A DNA stretch of 64,000 bases from Bactrocera neohumeralis (Eukaryota > Arthropoda > Insecta > Diptera > Tephritidae). Every line of letters begins with the position of its first letter. Within the stretch, counting starts at the first letter, position 1. The position numbers and the translations under genes were made by a program. Below the pieces are notes generated by a model that made no database searches, was not told the origin of the DNA, and saw only the letters and a program-made list of their open reading frames with translations. Location of the stretch: NCBI RefSeq assembly GCF_024586455.1, contig NC_065921.1, positions 3,410,001-3,474,000 of the forward strand. The letters are read 5' to 3'. Below are positions 35,380 through 47,469 of the stretch, piece after piece.

Positions 35380-36010
35380 TCATAGGGACGCTACAAAAGA
35401 AAAGATCTTGGCCTACATCCTCACAACATCAAATTGCAGCCGCTTGACCACTAGAGTCGTCGTATGTTCGTTAATTGCGCTGAGCAGCAACTTGAAAATG
35501 ATCCGGATTTTCATCGAAAAATCATCTTTAGCGATGAGGCTCATTTCTGGCTGAACGGCTTCGTCAATAAGCAAAATATGCGTTGTTGGGCGGGCAGCAA
35601 TCCACTCGTACTCCATGAGTCATAATTGCATCCCAAAAAAATTACGGTTTGGTGTGGTTTAGCGGCCGGCGGCGTCATTCATTACTGTGAATGGAAATCG
35701 CTACCGCTCAATGATACCGAATATTTTTGGCCCGAATGGGATGATATGTACTTGGACAATACATGGTTCCAACAGGACGGTACCACAAGCCACACAGCGA
35801 ATCTTACAACATCTCACGAAAATGCGATTTGACGCCATTAGACAGTTTCCTGTGGGGCTACGTCAAGTCTATGATCTATGTCACCAAGCCATCGACGATT
35901 GATGAACTTCGTACGAATATGGACTTTAGCAGGCGTGCCGGTACAATGTGTTCCACTCTATTACAATCTGGGATCCAGTGCCTTTCCGACGCTCAATTTT
36001 GATTTTTTTC
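35380..36010 (+). mobile_element. Tc1/mariner-superfamily transposase fragment, decayed
   Basis: From about 35500 the frame reads NDPDFHRKIIFSDEAHFWL, NGFVNKQNMRCW and HPKKITVWCGLAAGGVIHY, then LDNTWFQQDGTTSHTAN: first and second catalytic Asp are both intact. A deletion and frame change follow, then CDLTPLDSFLWGYVKSMIY, VTKPSTIDELRTNMD (third Asp motif) in the frame from 35763. One stop interrupts HES-HPKK. The N-terminal DNA-binding part and TIRs are not recognised. Related to the elements at 17171 and 47470. Confidence 0.9.
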
Positions 36011-38259
36011 CATCCTCATATATACAACATACGTCTGGAATAATTGAGTTTATTCGATGCGTGCCCTGCAAGTCTCCTATAGAGAAATATTCAATCTATA
36101 GGGAAATATAATTTGAACAAGAGATTTTGACTTTGAGATATCAGCCTTATGAATAGAAGTCGTAAGACTATACTTTTAAAATGTACCGTTGCACCACTAT
36201 TATTCCAAACAAAATTTTTGTATGGAAATATTTGTTCCTTCCGCTGTACACTTTAATTCAATTATGAGGTTCTGCGCTGACATACAAGATTCTTCCCAAA
36301 GGCGGGGCGGTTCTAGCATTTGGCGATGTGTTGCCGGTGTGTGCGTGAGAAATCGTAGCAAATAATCGCTGGCAGCAAAGCCAAAAGTGCCGGTGATAAG
36401 CACTTGAAGGAGCACAGCGTAATAAAAACAATAAAAACAAAAACTAACAGGACGTGCATATAAGGATGAAGCCTTGAAGGAATTAAGAATCGCTATTTGT
36501 GTGTGTCTGAGGACATAAAAATGAGCTTGGTTATGCATGACCAGCAGCACATCAGCGCTGGGATGACCAACACACACGCATGTGCCATTTTATTATCCAT
36601 CGGATTTGGGAGTGCTTGTATGCGTGCGCCTGCATGTGTGTGTGTGTGTTTGTTGTGCATTGTTGTACGTCCACAATTGTTTCGTCGGCATTACGTGTTG
36701 GTGGAAATTGCTTCAAACGCTTCTTCGCCGTCGACGCAATGCCTTGTTTCCGCACTCCACTTCGCGCCTCTTGTTGTTGTTTGTAGTTGTGCCGATTTGC
36801 GATGGCCACCGTGATTTCATTGGCCTCTCGGCCGTGCCAAGTGTCACGCAGACTAGGCGGGGAGGGGATGGCGGAAGTTCAAAACACTGTCAAATTACGC
36901 GTGCTGACTGCTGGTTACTGATTGTCGATTGCTAGTGCATGTGAGTGTGTATGTGAGAGTGGAAGTGTGTGTTTGGCTCGCTTCTTCTTAGCTCAAAAGG
37001 CAATTGTCTGCTCGGCTGTCAGCGGTTTTTTGTGTTTTTGCTTCACCGATTTTCCTAACAAGCACAGGGGTGAGGAGCCGACCTACCGAACCCACTGATG
37101 TGGGTTAACCGATCCAAATACACATACGTGTGTGTGTGGGAGTAGGTGAGTGCGGGCATGCAAGTATCGCCGTCATCTGAGATTCTCCTTTTTGATGAGG
37201 GACAGATAGTTGACTCTTTTATTTTACGATTATTAAGTGTATGCTACCAAAGTGAGCATATGTGAGTGTATATGTGTGTGTGTGTGGGTAGTAAGCGACA
37301 GCATAATAAGTGGACGCGGTTGCAGAGAAACCATCGTAGTGCTTAGCTTCTCAGTGTGCTTATTACCCTCTGGTTCAAAGGCTCAAGATATCAAATAATA
37401 ACTTCGCGAACGCACACCCCTCAAAGCAAGAACGAACCAGGAAGGTGAACTAAAGCGAAACGCATAATGATATTTAGTCATAAAAACCCATAACGAACAA
37501 CAACAAAAAAAATTGTATAACCATCGCCTACAATAATCAAGCAATAGAAATGCGTTGATGAGTAAATTTGCAGTTCACATTTTGTTTTTTGTTGGTAATT
37601 CGTTTCAATGACTCGGTCATTAATTTTCATGGACCTCGCATACACACACACACACACTTGAGCACTTTCACACGTACATACTAATGTTTATTTTCTTATA
37701 TATGTATTTAGCTGTTGGCGAACAAATATAAATGAAGTTGTGCAGTGACTCGCAAATTTAAAGCAACCTCAAACGGTGGGGAGTCGCCCCCTCCCCCTAT
37801 CCCCGTAAAACGCCGGCGCGATTGTCAGGTGCTGAAGCATAATGGATTTGTGTATTTTTTCGTTTGTGCTGCAGAAAGCTATTATGTCTTTTTATGATTT
37901 ATGTCTTCACGACGACTTTTACTTTGAGTAATGAAAAATGGAATAGGATTTGGTGGCAATGATCAAAGCGCTTTTGATTTTTAATTTATTACTATGATTA
38001 GGGTGTGGGGTATTCATAAAAAACCAGCAGCTGGAAATTATTACATCTGTGTAAATAAATAGGATGTTGTTTTAATTATCAATTAATTTCCACCTGAGTC
38101 TTTTCAGTGTAACATCGCCACGCGATTGATAATTCTCGAGTTAAAGTAGTCGAGTCACCAAGTTAGTTATTATCTTTTCAATTGTACATATTATACGAGT
38201 ATATTCATACCAAGCTTGTTCGTTTTATATTTGTCTATATCTCTCGATGTAAAATTGAT
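36011..38259. other. Intergenic with TG microsatellites, no gene supported
   Basis: TG-rich runs occur at 36635-36650, 36940-36975, 37125-37140 and 37272-37287, and a CA run at 37644-37658. A C-rich tract (CCCCCTCCCCC) lies at 37787-37799. ORFs at 36200-36935 on both strands cross the microsatellites and are mutually antisense. Confidence 0.5.
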
Positions 38260-39180
38260 GTCATGTGCGTCTGTAATATGGCAACCATTTGACAATTACT
38301 TTCTGACAAGCGTCTGAGAGCTGACATCTGTTATAAATTTAGTATCCAATTGTCATCCGAGTGGTAGCTGACAACCTTCGATCATCTGACATCCATTTGG
38401 CAGCTGTCAACTCATTTGATAGTTTTCGTCTGATATTTCTTTCATAGTTCCCATACAATATTAATTCGGCAGCTGCCCTTTAAGGCCAATATGACATTCG
38501 TTTGATAGTTGTCATCTGACTTTAATCTGATATCCATTTGCCTTTAACCATTTGTCGGCGAATTTGATATCTATTTGGCATCCGACCTGTATTTGACAAC
38601 TACCATCTTCCATATATTTGATAATATCTGTCTAATGTCAACCTGACAGCTGTCAATACAGTCCCTTGACAGCTGTCGTTTTGTGTCAATCTTACATACG
38701 ATAGACAGCTGACATCTGACGTCAATTTTACTTCCGTTGAGGGCTGTCATTTGAGGTTTATTTGAGAAAGACCATCTGACTTCAATCTGACATCCATTTG
38801 ACAGCTGTCAATCTATTTGATATTTCTCTTCTGACATCTCTTTCACCGTTACCATCCGACATCAATTCGTATGACTTTAATCTGTCATCCTTTTAATAGC
38901 TGACCTTTGACATCCATTTGCTAGTTGTCATCTGACAACAATATAGCATCTGACGTACATCTGACTGCTGCAATCTTACGTACATTTGACAATAGCTATC
39001 TGACAGCTGTCAACTGTCGCTCGTATATCATCCGTATGGCAGCTAGTATCTGACGACATTCTTACATCCATTTGGCAGTTGATATCTGACATCTATTTGA
39101 CATCTATTTGACAGCTGTCATTTGACGTCCATTTCAGAGTTGCCAATTGACTTCAATCAAACATCTGCTGTGTTTGACGT
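38260..39180. repeat. Degenerate tandem array rich in the palindrome TGACAGCTGTCA
   Basis: About 0.9 kb of imperfect repeats built from ATCTGACATCCATT followed by TGACAGCTGTC, a unit near 25 bp, with insertions of TGACTTCAATC and similar. Perfect TGACAGCTGTCA occurs at 38644-38655, 38799-38810, 39001-39012 and 39109-39120, with one-mismatch TGACAGCTGTCG at 38667-38678 and a CAGCTGTCA half at 38401. Seven CAGCTG hexamers lie between 38401 and 39117. The palindrome matches the established TGIF/MEIS/PKNOX-class homeodomain motif, and CAGCTG is a bHLH E-box. No coding signal is present. Whether it regulates anything is inference. Confidence 0.75.
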
Positions 39181-40450
39181 AGAGGGAAGTTTTGATAATA
39201 TTACTGAAGGATTTATTTCTAGGGCTTTAACCCACCTTTTTTACTGTTGAATCTGGTTTGATCTCCGTATTATCAGCAGCTGTTTGTTTGATAATAAATA
39301 AGTTAATGGATGTCATTGTTTCAGTTGAAAGAACGTATAGCTTCGCTAATGGCTTAAGGACAAGAGTCCTATACACAGGTTTTGAATCTTTATAAATTGA
39401 AGCTAACATCTAGGATCACGTGGACAATTCAAAGAAAAGTGGTGAGATTACTTCTTTTATGGAAGAGGAGAAACCCCGAAATCAGCGGACAATTCTTCTA
39501 CAAAAAGTACTCGAAATTAAAATTGTGTTTCAACTAGTTTGGATTTTTATTTTCAATGATACAGGCGAAACTTGTATTTTAGTTTCTTTGTAGTTCCAAA
39601 ATGCAGAAAAGCATTAAGAGAAATTCAATAGAATTTGTAATTTTTGAACGACTGTTGGATTCAATGACTTTACCTCTCTCGGCGGTGTATAACAACACAC
39701 TTATTACAACTCAGCCTCTTCCTCTAATACTGCAAGAGTTCGAGGAACTGTTGTCTCTTTTCAGCTCTTTCTGTCTCAGCACATTTAATAATAAGTTCAT
39801 GATGAATATGTTCTTAGAATATAACATGCCATGTCGAACAGGTATATACTTCCAGGTATGTGTGTGTGTGTGACATGTACGCATTCAACTTGCAACTTAA
39901 GAAAACTTAAGTAGGTAAATAGTTGGCAAAAAAAAGGACAGAAACTGAATGTAACAAATGATATGGGAGGAAAGTATCAGCAAAAATGGCGGCGAAGACT
40001 TCTTCAGGTAGCAAAGTGAAAGAATACTAATAAACTACTCGCAAAACTTGCTTGTGCGAGAAAATTCTAAACTTCGTCGTGTTCTGTTGTACTTTGTTGG
40101 TGTACTTAACAAGAAACCCTATTAGGGTGGGGAATAAGTAACTGGCACATTTATCGCCTCAAACAAATTGCCTCAATTAAAAACTTTCACTTGCAGTGCA
40201 ATCGCGAGAAAAGAGAAAAAGCGCAAAGTAACGGCAAGTCTTGCACTGCTAATAAATGTTTGTGTGGGTGGGGGTGAGTATGAAAATACAAGTGTTTACT
40301 TATGTGTATGTGTAGAAATAAATTAATGCACACTTTATGCTGTATTGCAATTATTTATATCAATCAGGTTATTTTAGCGCTCGGTTTGTTTAGAGTTTGT
40401 TAAGATTTTAACAATCACTAAGTTCTAGTACTGGGGGTATAAGTATATAT
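39181..40450. other. Intergenic, no gene supported
   Basis: A 90-codon frame at 39601-39873 shows no motif and ends in a TG microsatellite (39855-39871). The rest is AT-rich with nothing recognised. Confidence 0.45.
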
Positions 40451-41383
40451 TTGGGTCGAAAAAATACCTTCGTATTTCTAATCAAACTTCAACTTATGTT
40501 TTTACATTTATAATAAACTTTAATGAACTAAATATGTACCATTGTGATCACCAACTTTTTGCCATTTTTCCCCTCGAGACATTATTCTATGCATCAAAAC
40601 TTCCCAGCCAAGCTCTCCCAGTTTTTGCCGAGTCATCAAAAATGTGTGTGTGGTCTAGCGTTGCCTTGATGGAAGACGAAGCCCTTTCCGTTGATCAGTT
40701 CTAGCCGTTTTTTTCGATTGCTTGCTTCAATTTCAATAGTTGTTTTCAGTAAAATGCAGAATCAATGGTGTGACCAGGCTGAAGCAGCTCATAGTGGATG
40801 ATTCCTTTCCAATCCCACCAAACACTCAGCATAACCTTTCGAGGCGTCATTCCTGGCTTTGAGACCATTTGTTGAGCTTCTTGAGCATTTGGACCATGAT
40901 CTTTTTCGCACATTATTGTCGTATTTGATCCTCTTTTCGTCTCCTGCTACCATTTGTTTCAGAAATGTTTCGATTTCACTTCGTTTCAGCAAAGAATCGC
41001 AGATGTTAATTCGGTCCTTTAAATTTTTCATAGACAATTCATGTGGTACCCAAACAACGAGCTTCGTTTTGTAGCCAGCCTTTTTTAAAAGGTTCAAAAC
41101 TGTTTGATGATGAATGTTAAGTTCTTTAGTGATGTCATGGCTGTGACGGTCCTGGTCAATCTCTTCCATAATTCCATCGACTTTTTCTCTCTTTCACATC
41201 GAAATTTCTAGAACGAAAGCGAGCGAACCATTGTTGTGCTACATCCAGATACTTTCGCATAGTCGAAACTGACATTAGCCGCCTCAACGCATCTTTGATA
41301 GGCTCAAAGCGCTTTGCCGATTCATAAGGATTTTCATCATCAATTTTGAGGAGGTTTGGGTACCACAATGGACCGACGTTCAA
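40451..41383 (-). mobile_element. Mariner element copy 2 (mellifera-type), minus strand, decayed
   Basis: Minus-strand reading gives KYLDVAQQWFARFRSRNFDV near 41220 (helix-turn-helix end), DIDQDRHSHDITKELNIHHQ-like sequence, LLKKAGYKTKLVVWVPHELS, KNLKDRINICDSLLKRSEIE, GDEKRIKYDN (first Asp kept, Trp to Arg) and AECLVGLERNHPL where the WWDWKGIIHYELL block is frameshifted. Near 40690 it reads KGFVFHQGNARPHT, so the second Asp is Gly. A deletion then joins LGWEVLMH directly to the C-terminal KWQKVGDHNGTYLVH, removing the third Asp. The right TIR remnant (TTTTTTCGACCC on the minus strand) lies at 40451-40470. The N-terminus is diverged or replaced. Confidence 0.9.
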
Positions 41384-44300
41384 AGAAGTCCAAATGAGAT
41401 CCCTCTTAAGATCGAAATCTTTACTTAACCTAACCTAGATGTGAATATAACGGAATTCTCGGAATTTCCATCAATTAAGGACACAATGAATGTATCTGAT
41501 CAGCATTGGCATATTCGTTTAGAGATTTGTTTAAGTTATCAAAAGTCCAAAGAAAGCAGGAGAGTTTAGTGGACACCTTACACAAAAATGGTCCTTTAAA
41601 ACTAAAAAAAAAAAACAATATTTTTTTAAAGAAATGTATGGAGTGCTAACAAAGGCACCTTCGAACCCCTAAGCTCTAATGCTAAATATAGGTTAATGTT
41701 GTGATGTGTTATCAATCAAAATGCTGAAAGCCTTGAAGGATTAGAGACAGTTATTCTACGATAATATTTATTTGAATATCTTTATGTTACAATTTTCCAC
41801 TTTTTTTCTAAAGTGAAAATCGTTCCTTAATTTGGGAAATTTGGATATGGTAAGTTTTAAGGATTATTTCTCTTTGGCCATGTGTGGTGAGTTATTTCAA
41901 AACTATGTGGTGACTTTGAAAGAGAGCAAATACTCGCATGCGAAAAATATCCGACACTGAGGGCCGTTATAAGAGAAGGTTGTTTTTCGAAAGTTCGAAA
42001 GAAATTTCGAATATTTCTTTAACTGACCTATGACTGATAAAAGTTATTGGCGCACTTTTAAAATAAAATAAAAAATCTTTGAACAAAAAATTAAAAAAAA
42101 ACTGTTTTGAACACGAGCATAAATTATAAATATTTCCTACTTCTAAAATATGCTTTTCGCATTGAATGAAAGCTTTAAAAATAAATTTTTAATTTTTCAA
42201 AATCCGCCAACTTTCATTGAAAAACTAACGAATATGTTTCTGAATACCTTCTATGTTTTTAACTGTAAACTACATTTCCGGTTTACTCTGTGTCAAGCGA
42301 TAATCGTTGAAATTTACACCGGTATGCGCGAAAACTGGCATGCCAATTCGCTTGTTGTTGTATGTTTTCGAACTTGCCACTCTTTACGCTCTTCTTTTGT
42401 GCTCTTTGCTCATTTCCGAACAAAAGCCATTCGAAGTGTTTACTCGTTGTTGACATGTATTCACTTCGTTTGCCATCAAAGCTGCACGAATCATAAGCGG
42501 CTCGTGTACTCGTTTTTGTGGCGCCCCTCTCGCGTCTGCGGCAATGCGCTCGAACAGATTTGCCACGAAGCAGCGGCTGTGCTGTGCTACGACAGGCTGT
42601 TAGCTATGGCCGCAGTTGGAGCTGGTAGCCAGTCAGTAGTTTCATGCTGTGTGTCGAGTGTGTTGCACGCATACGCGCGTTCGTGGCCAAAGCAAATGCA
42701 AGCGAAATTAATTTTGTTTCAAAAATGCAAAAAATTAAATTAAGTAACAGCAATAATCGCTGGTATAATTGTTGCTAGTGAAGTTGTGATTTTCCAAAAA
42801 AAATATGTTCGGCATTAACGTTGAGTTTGTGTAGTGACAGCCTAAAAGCATGCAGCAAGCTTGCAAAATACTTGTGGCCCAAGCAGAACTCAAAATCTGG
42901 AGCTTGCTTAACGCCTGTATTTGTGTGTAAGTGGGACTTAAAAAAGTTGCTTATATCAGCTTTGGTGCTGTTGCAACTTTGGGGCGTTAAATTCTGTTGC
43001 CTACAAGTAGGCGCAATAAGATAAATGACATCTAGGCATGATTTCGCCAAGCCAGTGTTGCCTCAGCATGGCTGCACAGCTGAAGTAAATAAATGAGATT
43101 ACAGTCATCACCAGTGTTGGCAGGTGAAATAGCGAGGGAAACACAGGAAACAAAACAAAAAAGTAAGGAACAGCGAAAGCCAAAATTTTATGCGAGCAAA
43201 GTAAAAAGTAGAGCAGGTTGCTCACGACATTGATATAAATTGAGTGCCATTTATGCTTGAAGTGAAATATTATCTGAAATAAGTAAGTGTTATAAATGGT
43301 GTGGCATATTTTTAGGCGCCCAACAGCATAACTGACAGGCAAAGCCGTGAGCAGAACAAAAGTAGACAATCAAAATTTGAAGTTGAGCAGTTTTGCCAAA
43401 CTAATGGTGTATATTATTTGCTAATTGAATGCACAAGAAGTGCGTGGATAGTGGTTTTAATTGATATTGACGACAGTAGTGCCTGCATACATTAAGTGTT
43501 GGCGCTGAAAAGTATGCAATAACAAATGTGAGTATGAAAGCGAGTTGTGAAAAGTGTCGCAAATACTGAATGTGTGGAAATATTAAAGGAAATAAATTGA
43601 ATAATTTGCATTTTAAGGCGGCGATGCGTTAAGGAGCGCAAGCACGAAGCAAGTGGAAAAACATAAAGAGAAAATAATTGCTCTAATAAGTGTTCATGAA
43701 GAAAATTTATGCTGTGTCATGTTGATGGATGACCATACAGATCGTGTAGGTGTTGTTGCATGTGCCATTGGACCAAACGTTATTACCATATAATGCGCTA
43801 CAACAACAAGTGTGGTTTTGAAAGTGCCAAGGGGTTTTAAGAATAGAAAACAACGCAACTGAGTGAACGTAAAAAATTTGTTTTATAAAAAATCAGCTGT
43901 TAAAGTTACTTTTTTAACAGAGTTATAAATGTAAGCCAAGAAAGCGCAGAAAGAAACCGCGAGTACTAAAAGAAATTCAATTTGACCCATTTGCAGATTG
44001 TCGCGTAAACACTGTAACGCGCTGAAACGCGGTTAAACCGCCATTAAAAGAACAATTCCCTGTTTGTGAGCAAGAAGTGCAAAAAATACACAGAAAAGAA
44101 GCGGCAGTCACGGGGAAAAGCTGCAAAAAATTGTGAAAGAGCGAAATCTCGTCAACAGTAGCAAAAGCAAAAATTACACCTACACCAGGCACTCAATGGC
44201 AGCAGCAAAAGCGGCGAGCGCTTGAAGTCGAGTTAAGTGTTTACTGCGCGCCCGGAGGTAGGCAACGAATCGCGTGGCGTGGCAGCTGAGAAACGGCGAG

Positions 44301-45224
44301 TGAGTGGTTTGGGGAGCGCTACCAACCAGCCAAACAGTCTACAATTCAAGCTTCGTCTGCCCGCCTGGCTGTCTGCTTGACTGCCCACCGCGTCTCCACT
44401 TGGTCGCTAGCCAGCTAGCAATTCGCTCGACCCAACAAAGCGAACAAAACGAATGAAGTGAGCAGAGAAAACATTTAGGAAAAGCGAGAAAGTGAGAAAA
44501 AGGAAAAGCATTTTGGGTTATTAGTCCCGTGAGTGTTTTTTAAAAAGACCATTTTTCTGGTATTTCACTGGCACTAATTTGATGAAATCTTTAGTTGGCA
44601 TTTTTGAAGCAACCCCCGCGGCCTGTGTAAGCCACTGTGACTGCTGCGGCTGTCAGATTTGATGTTGGCATTTTTTTTGTTTTTGTAAAATCGGAAATTG
44701 TGGCCATCGCGCCGAGTCATCGTATTAGCGGTGGCACGGCTGTTGGGGGAAAACGAAAACATTGTTATGATTGTCGAAAATGTGCACAAATATTAGAGCG
44801 AAATTGAAAAATCAGCACACTGAAGGTGGGGTGGTGCCTGGCCCTAGGGGATACGCATAAGCGAAGCGCTGATAAACGCTTGAAATACTTGCTCGCGGCG
44901 CTAAAGACTATTGGGGGACGTGTGCCGAGGCTGGCACAAGCGACGTGCGCTTGTTGTTGTGCGCGCGCGTGTTTTTCAATTTGCTCAAAAACTCCCTGCC
45001 AATCGTCTAACGGCAACGAATAATCTACGGAAACAACGCGGCAACGCTTGGACGCCTGCTCGTTCGCCGCCTATAAATTCATTGCAATTAAGCAGGAACC
45101 TTGATAGTGGCAGTGTCTCGGCGGAAGCGGCCACGGGTGACAAGGTGAAACTGCAATTAGCATCAAATCAAACCTTTCACACACACACATACACACGCGC
45201 TCGCGAATTGCGCCGCGCGCCACA
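41384..45224. other. Region upstream of the signal-peptide exon, promoter and 5' UTR expected
   Basis: No transposon was recognised. 42150-42743 holds a 197-codon frame without a motif. 42300-45220 is GC-richer than the surroundings and contains many short purine-rich phrases (gcgaaag, agcaaaag). The 5' UTR of the gene starting at 45225 must lie here or be spliced from here, and CA repeats (45178-45195) sit just before the ATG. I cannot place the transcription start. Confidence 0.4.
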
Positions 45225-45306
45225 ATGAGTTCTTCGGGTGCGCTGCGCGTGGGTGGCGCGTTCAGCTCCGGTCTGCAGCTATTGCTCCTCCTGGCAGCTA
45301 TACAAG
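45225..45306 (+). CDS. First coding exon of an unidentified secreted or membrane protein
   Basis: ATG in a good fly context (CACAATG) followed by 27 codons and one extra base, then a strong donor (G|GTGAGT, 45307). The peptide MSSSGALRVGGAFSSGLQ continues LLLLLAAIQ, a classic signal peptide with a Leu-rich core and likely cleavage near the exon end. The intron is phase 1, the usual phase after signal exons of cell-surface proteins with immunoglobulin or similar domains. No partner exon was found before the end of the window, so the first intron exceeds 18.6 kb. Long first introns and signal-only first exons are common in neuronal cell-surface genes of flies, which is only a hint. No name is given. 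Confidence 0.6.
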
Positions 45307-45312
45307 GTGAGT

Positions 45313-46479
45313 TGGCAAAAGCATTGTTGCTTACTTTAATTTAATTTGACTCTGAAACACCTTCGTTCTCCACAAACACAAGCGCGTCACCTCGGTGGTG
45401 CGCGTCGGTGAGTGTGTCTGTGTGAGATTTAATTTGCGTTTTTCATTCTCGGCTGTTTGTTTGACAATGTTTTAATTTGAATTTGCGTAACGACAAAAGC
45501 TGGCTGTCGCGATGTCAGCGCGGCTCTGGTGAATTGCTGTGATGGCTTTCCATAACGGTATTGCCTCCATCACTTCTTATTCACCTCCCGCACAGACTTT
45601 GCGCGCTCCGTTACGTCAATTACAGCAAAAGTTATGTCTTTGTAAATATGAGTGTGTGTGTAGGTGTGAAGGCCGCAGCGAAAGTTTTCATTTGTTTTGT
45701 TTGACTGCGAATTCGTTTTGCTTGGAATTTTTCAATTTGACAAAGAATTCGAATTAGTTGCGCAAGAAATATTAATTTGCGAGAATTACGCAATGTCAGG
45801 CCGCTAACAAAACAAGGCGCGAAATTCCCTCATTAAATTCAGCTTTCGACGAGCTAACGTTTTGGTGAGGTAAGAGCATCCAGTTGAATAATGAAACTTT
45901 GTGAATTCATCATTAAAGTGAAGTATTCTCTTTCTCTTTTAACATAATTCTAATTTGTTGAGTGAAATTGAATTAAGCCACAAATAAGTGGCGATTCATC
46001 ACTATTTTTTGAAGAAGATTGTCTGTAAAACTTTCACATAGAGTCTGTTACTGACGAGTTTACGAGAACTATATAAATTGCCTAGTATATGGATACAGTA
46101 GTTACGCCAAGCTGTAACTCAGGTACACCAGCTTTGATACGAAGTGTTAGGATTTATGTTGAATCGAATATTTTTCTATAATTTTTTTCTTTTTCTCAAT
46201 GGTCGAAGTGTTTTACTTGTGGCTTTGATTCTTAATATTAGCTTTCCAGAGCAAGTTCATGGAAACATAAACACACGACGGAACTAAGAGGTACCGAAGT
46301 GGCATTAGCATTTACCAAAGTATCTCCGACAAAAATTACTCTTATCCTTCTTAGACGGATATTTATGTTATATTAATTATCAAAAATTTAGACTCGGCTT
46401 GACAGAAAAACATTTTTCCGGGTTTTCCGGTTTCTGTGCATTTTTGAAGCATACGCTAGATTAATGGACAAATTAGACG
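45313..46479 (+). other. Start of the long first intron, no gene seen
   Basis: Downstream of the donor at 45307. GC-moderate at first, then AT-rich. The frame at 45539-45757 has no motif. Confidence 0.4.
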
Positions 46480-46700
46480 TCTTATTCATAAACCCACGTC
46501 TCGTCACCAGTAAAGGTTGTTGTCATGGCGATGATGTTGTAGGCTTCTCAACTCTGCTGTCAAGTGGTTTTTTCTAACTCTACTCAACGCTGTTTTTTGC
46601 AAAAGCTACTGTCTTCTGATACGAGAGCAACATTTTCACGTTTCATATTGTGAATGGTGCCGCGGTCGTGATTTCTTTGGAAACATATAATTTCATAGAA
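46480..46700 (-). mobile_element. Short mariner transposase fragment, minus strand
   Basis: Near 46475-46530 the minus strand reads TTTFTGDETWVYE, the first-Asp motif (TGDE[ST]W[VI]) of mariner transposases. Upstream on that strand, to about 46650, the sequence RENVALVSEDSSFCKKQR plausibly matches the preceding linker. The remainder is too diverged to follow. No TIRs seen. Confidence 0.6.
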
Positions 46701-46989
46701 GCTCGTTGATCATTTGATTTTTTCCATAGTAAAAATCTCCAAAATCATTGCCAAGCGTAAAAATTAGATAATCGAATAGGAGGTGGTGCGTTTTCAGCAA
46801 AATTAGATACCAGAATCGTCTTGAGCCTACCAGACCACTGCAGTGCAGTGTCTTCCAACGGAGATCTCATCAATTGAAGACAGGCTTCCTGTTCTGAAAA
46901 ATAGTGAGATCACGACAAGGAATATAATTACATATGTATATACACATATTGCCAAGAGGCTTTTAAATCACTAAAGCTAAGATTAAGAA

Positions 46990-47310
46990 AGTATGCCTTT
47001 GCCTCCTAGAGGATCTAACATAGTCATATTCCTGGCAACTGTGCAACCAATGAACTAGCTAGAGCAATTACCACCCTAAAATTCGACTCCTTAAAGATAA
47101 AATAAGAACTCTAGTAGGGGTGCTGACAGATCACTGTCTAATAGGCAAACATGTCAGTATATAACAACTATTGTAGAAGCTGAGAGGAGCTGGAAGAGTT
47201 GGAGTGTATTGAACATCAAATGCGAATGTAAGGCCCTATGTACGGGGAGATCTATAGAGGAGATAATAGAATGAGGGGATTTTAGTCCACGTGTTTTCAC
47301 AATGAGCCTC
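46990..47310 (+). mobile_element. LINE C-terminal fragment, plus strand
   Basis: Around 47105-47170 the frame reads RTLVGVLTDHCLIGKHVSIY, matching the TL.GVLTGHC.LGKH segment that precedes the C-terminal zinc-like motif of R1/jockey/LOA-type ORF2 proteins. It continues NNYCRS, EELEE and CIEHQ in shifted frames. The rest of the element is missing. Confidence 0.65.
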
Positions 47311-47469
47311 CCAAAGGACTAGGTACGTAGTCAGACAACTACTACACCTATGTACATACCTACAAACAACTTCCAAACACACACTAATTGACTTATGAAT
47401 ATCAAGTTTCCCACGACGGAAAAAGAAGTTTGTGCCAATCTTGGAAACTAGTTTTAAGTGATTTGTTTG

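Noticed and set aside
36200..36935. Several ORFs of 60-125 codons
   Set aside because: They cross TG microsatellites that code Cys-Val or Thr-His repeats and lie antisense to each other.
44911..45228. Open frame running up to the ATG of the signal-peptide exon
   Set aside because: It has no ATG start, is read from a TTG, and its stop merely overlaps the real start codon (ATGA). Treated as 5' UTR.
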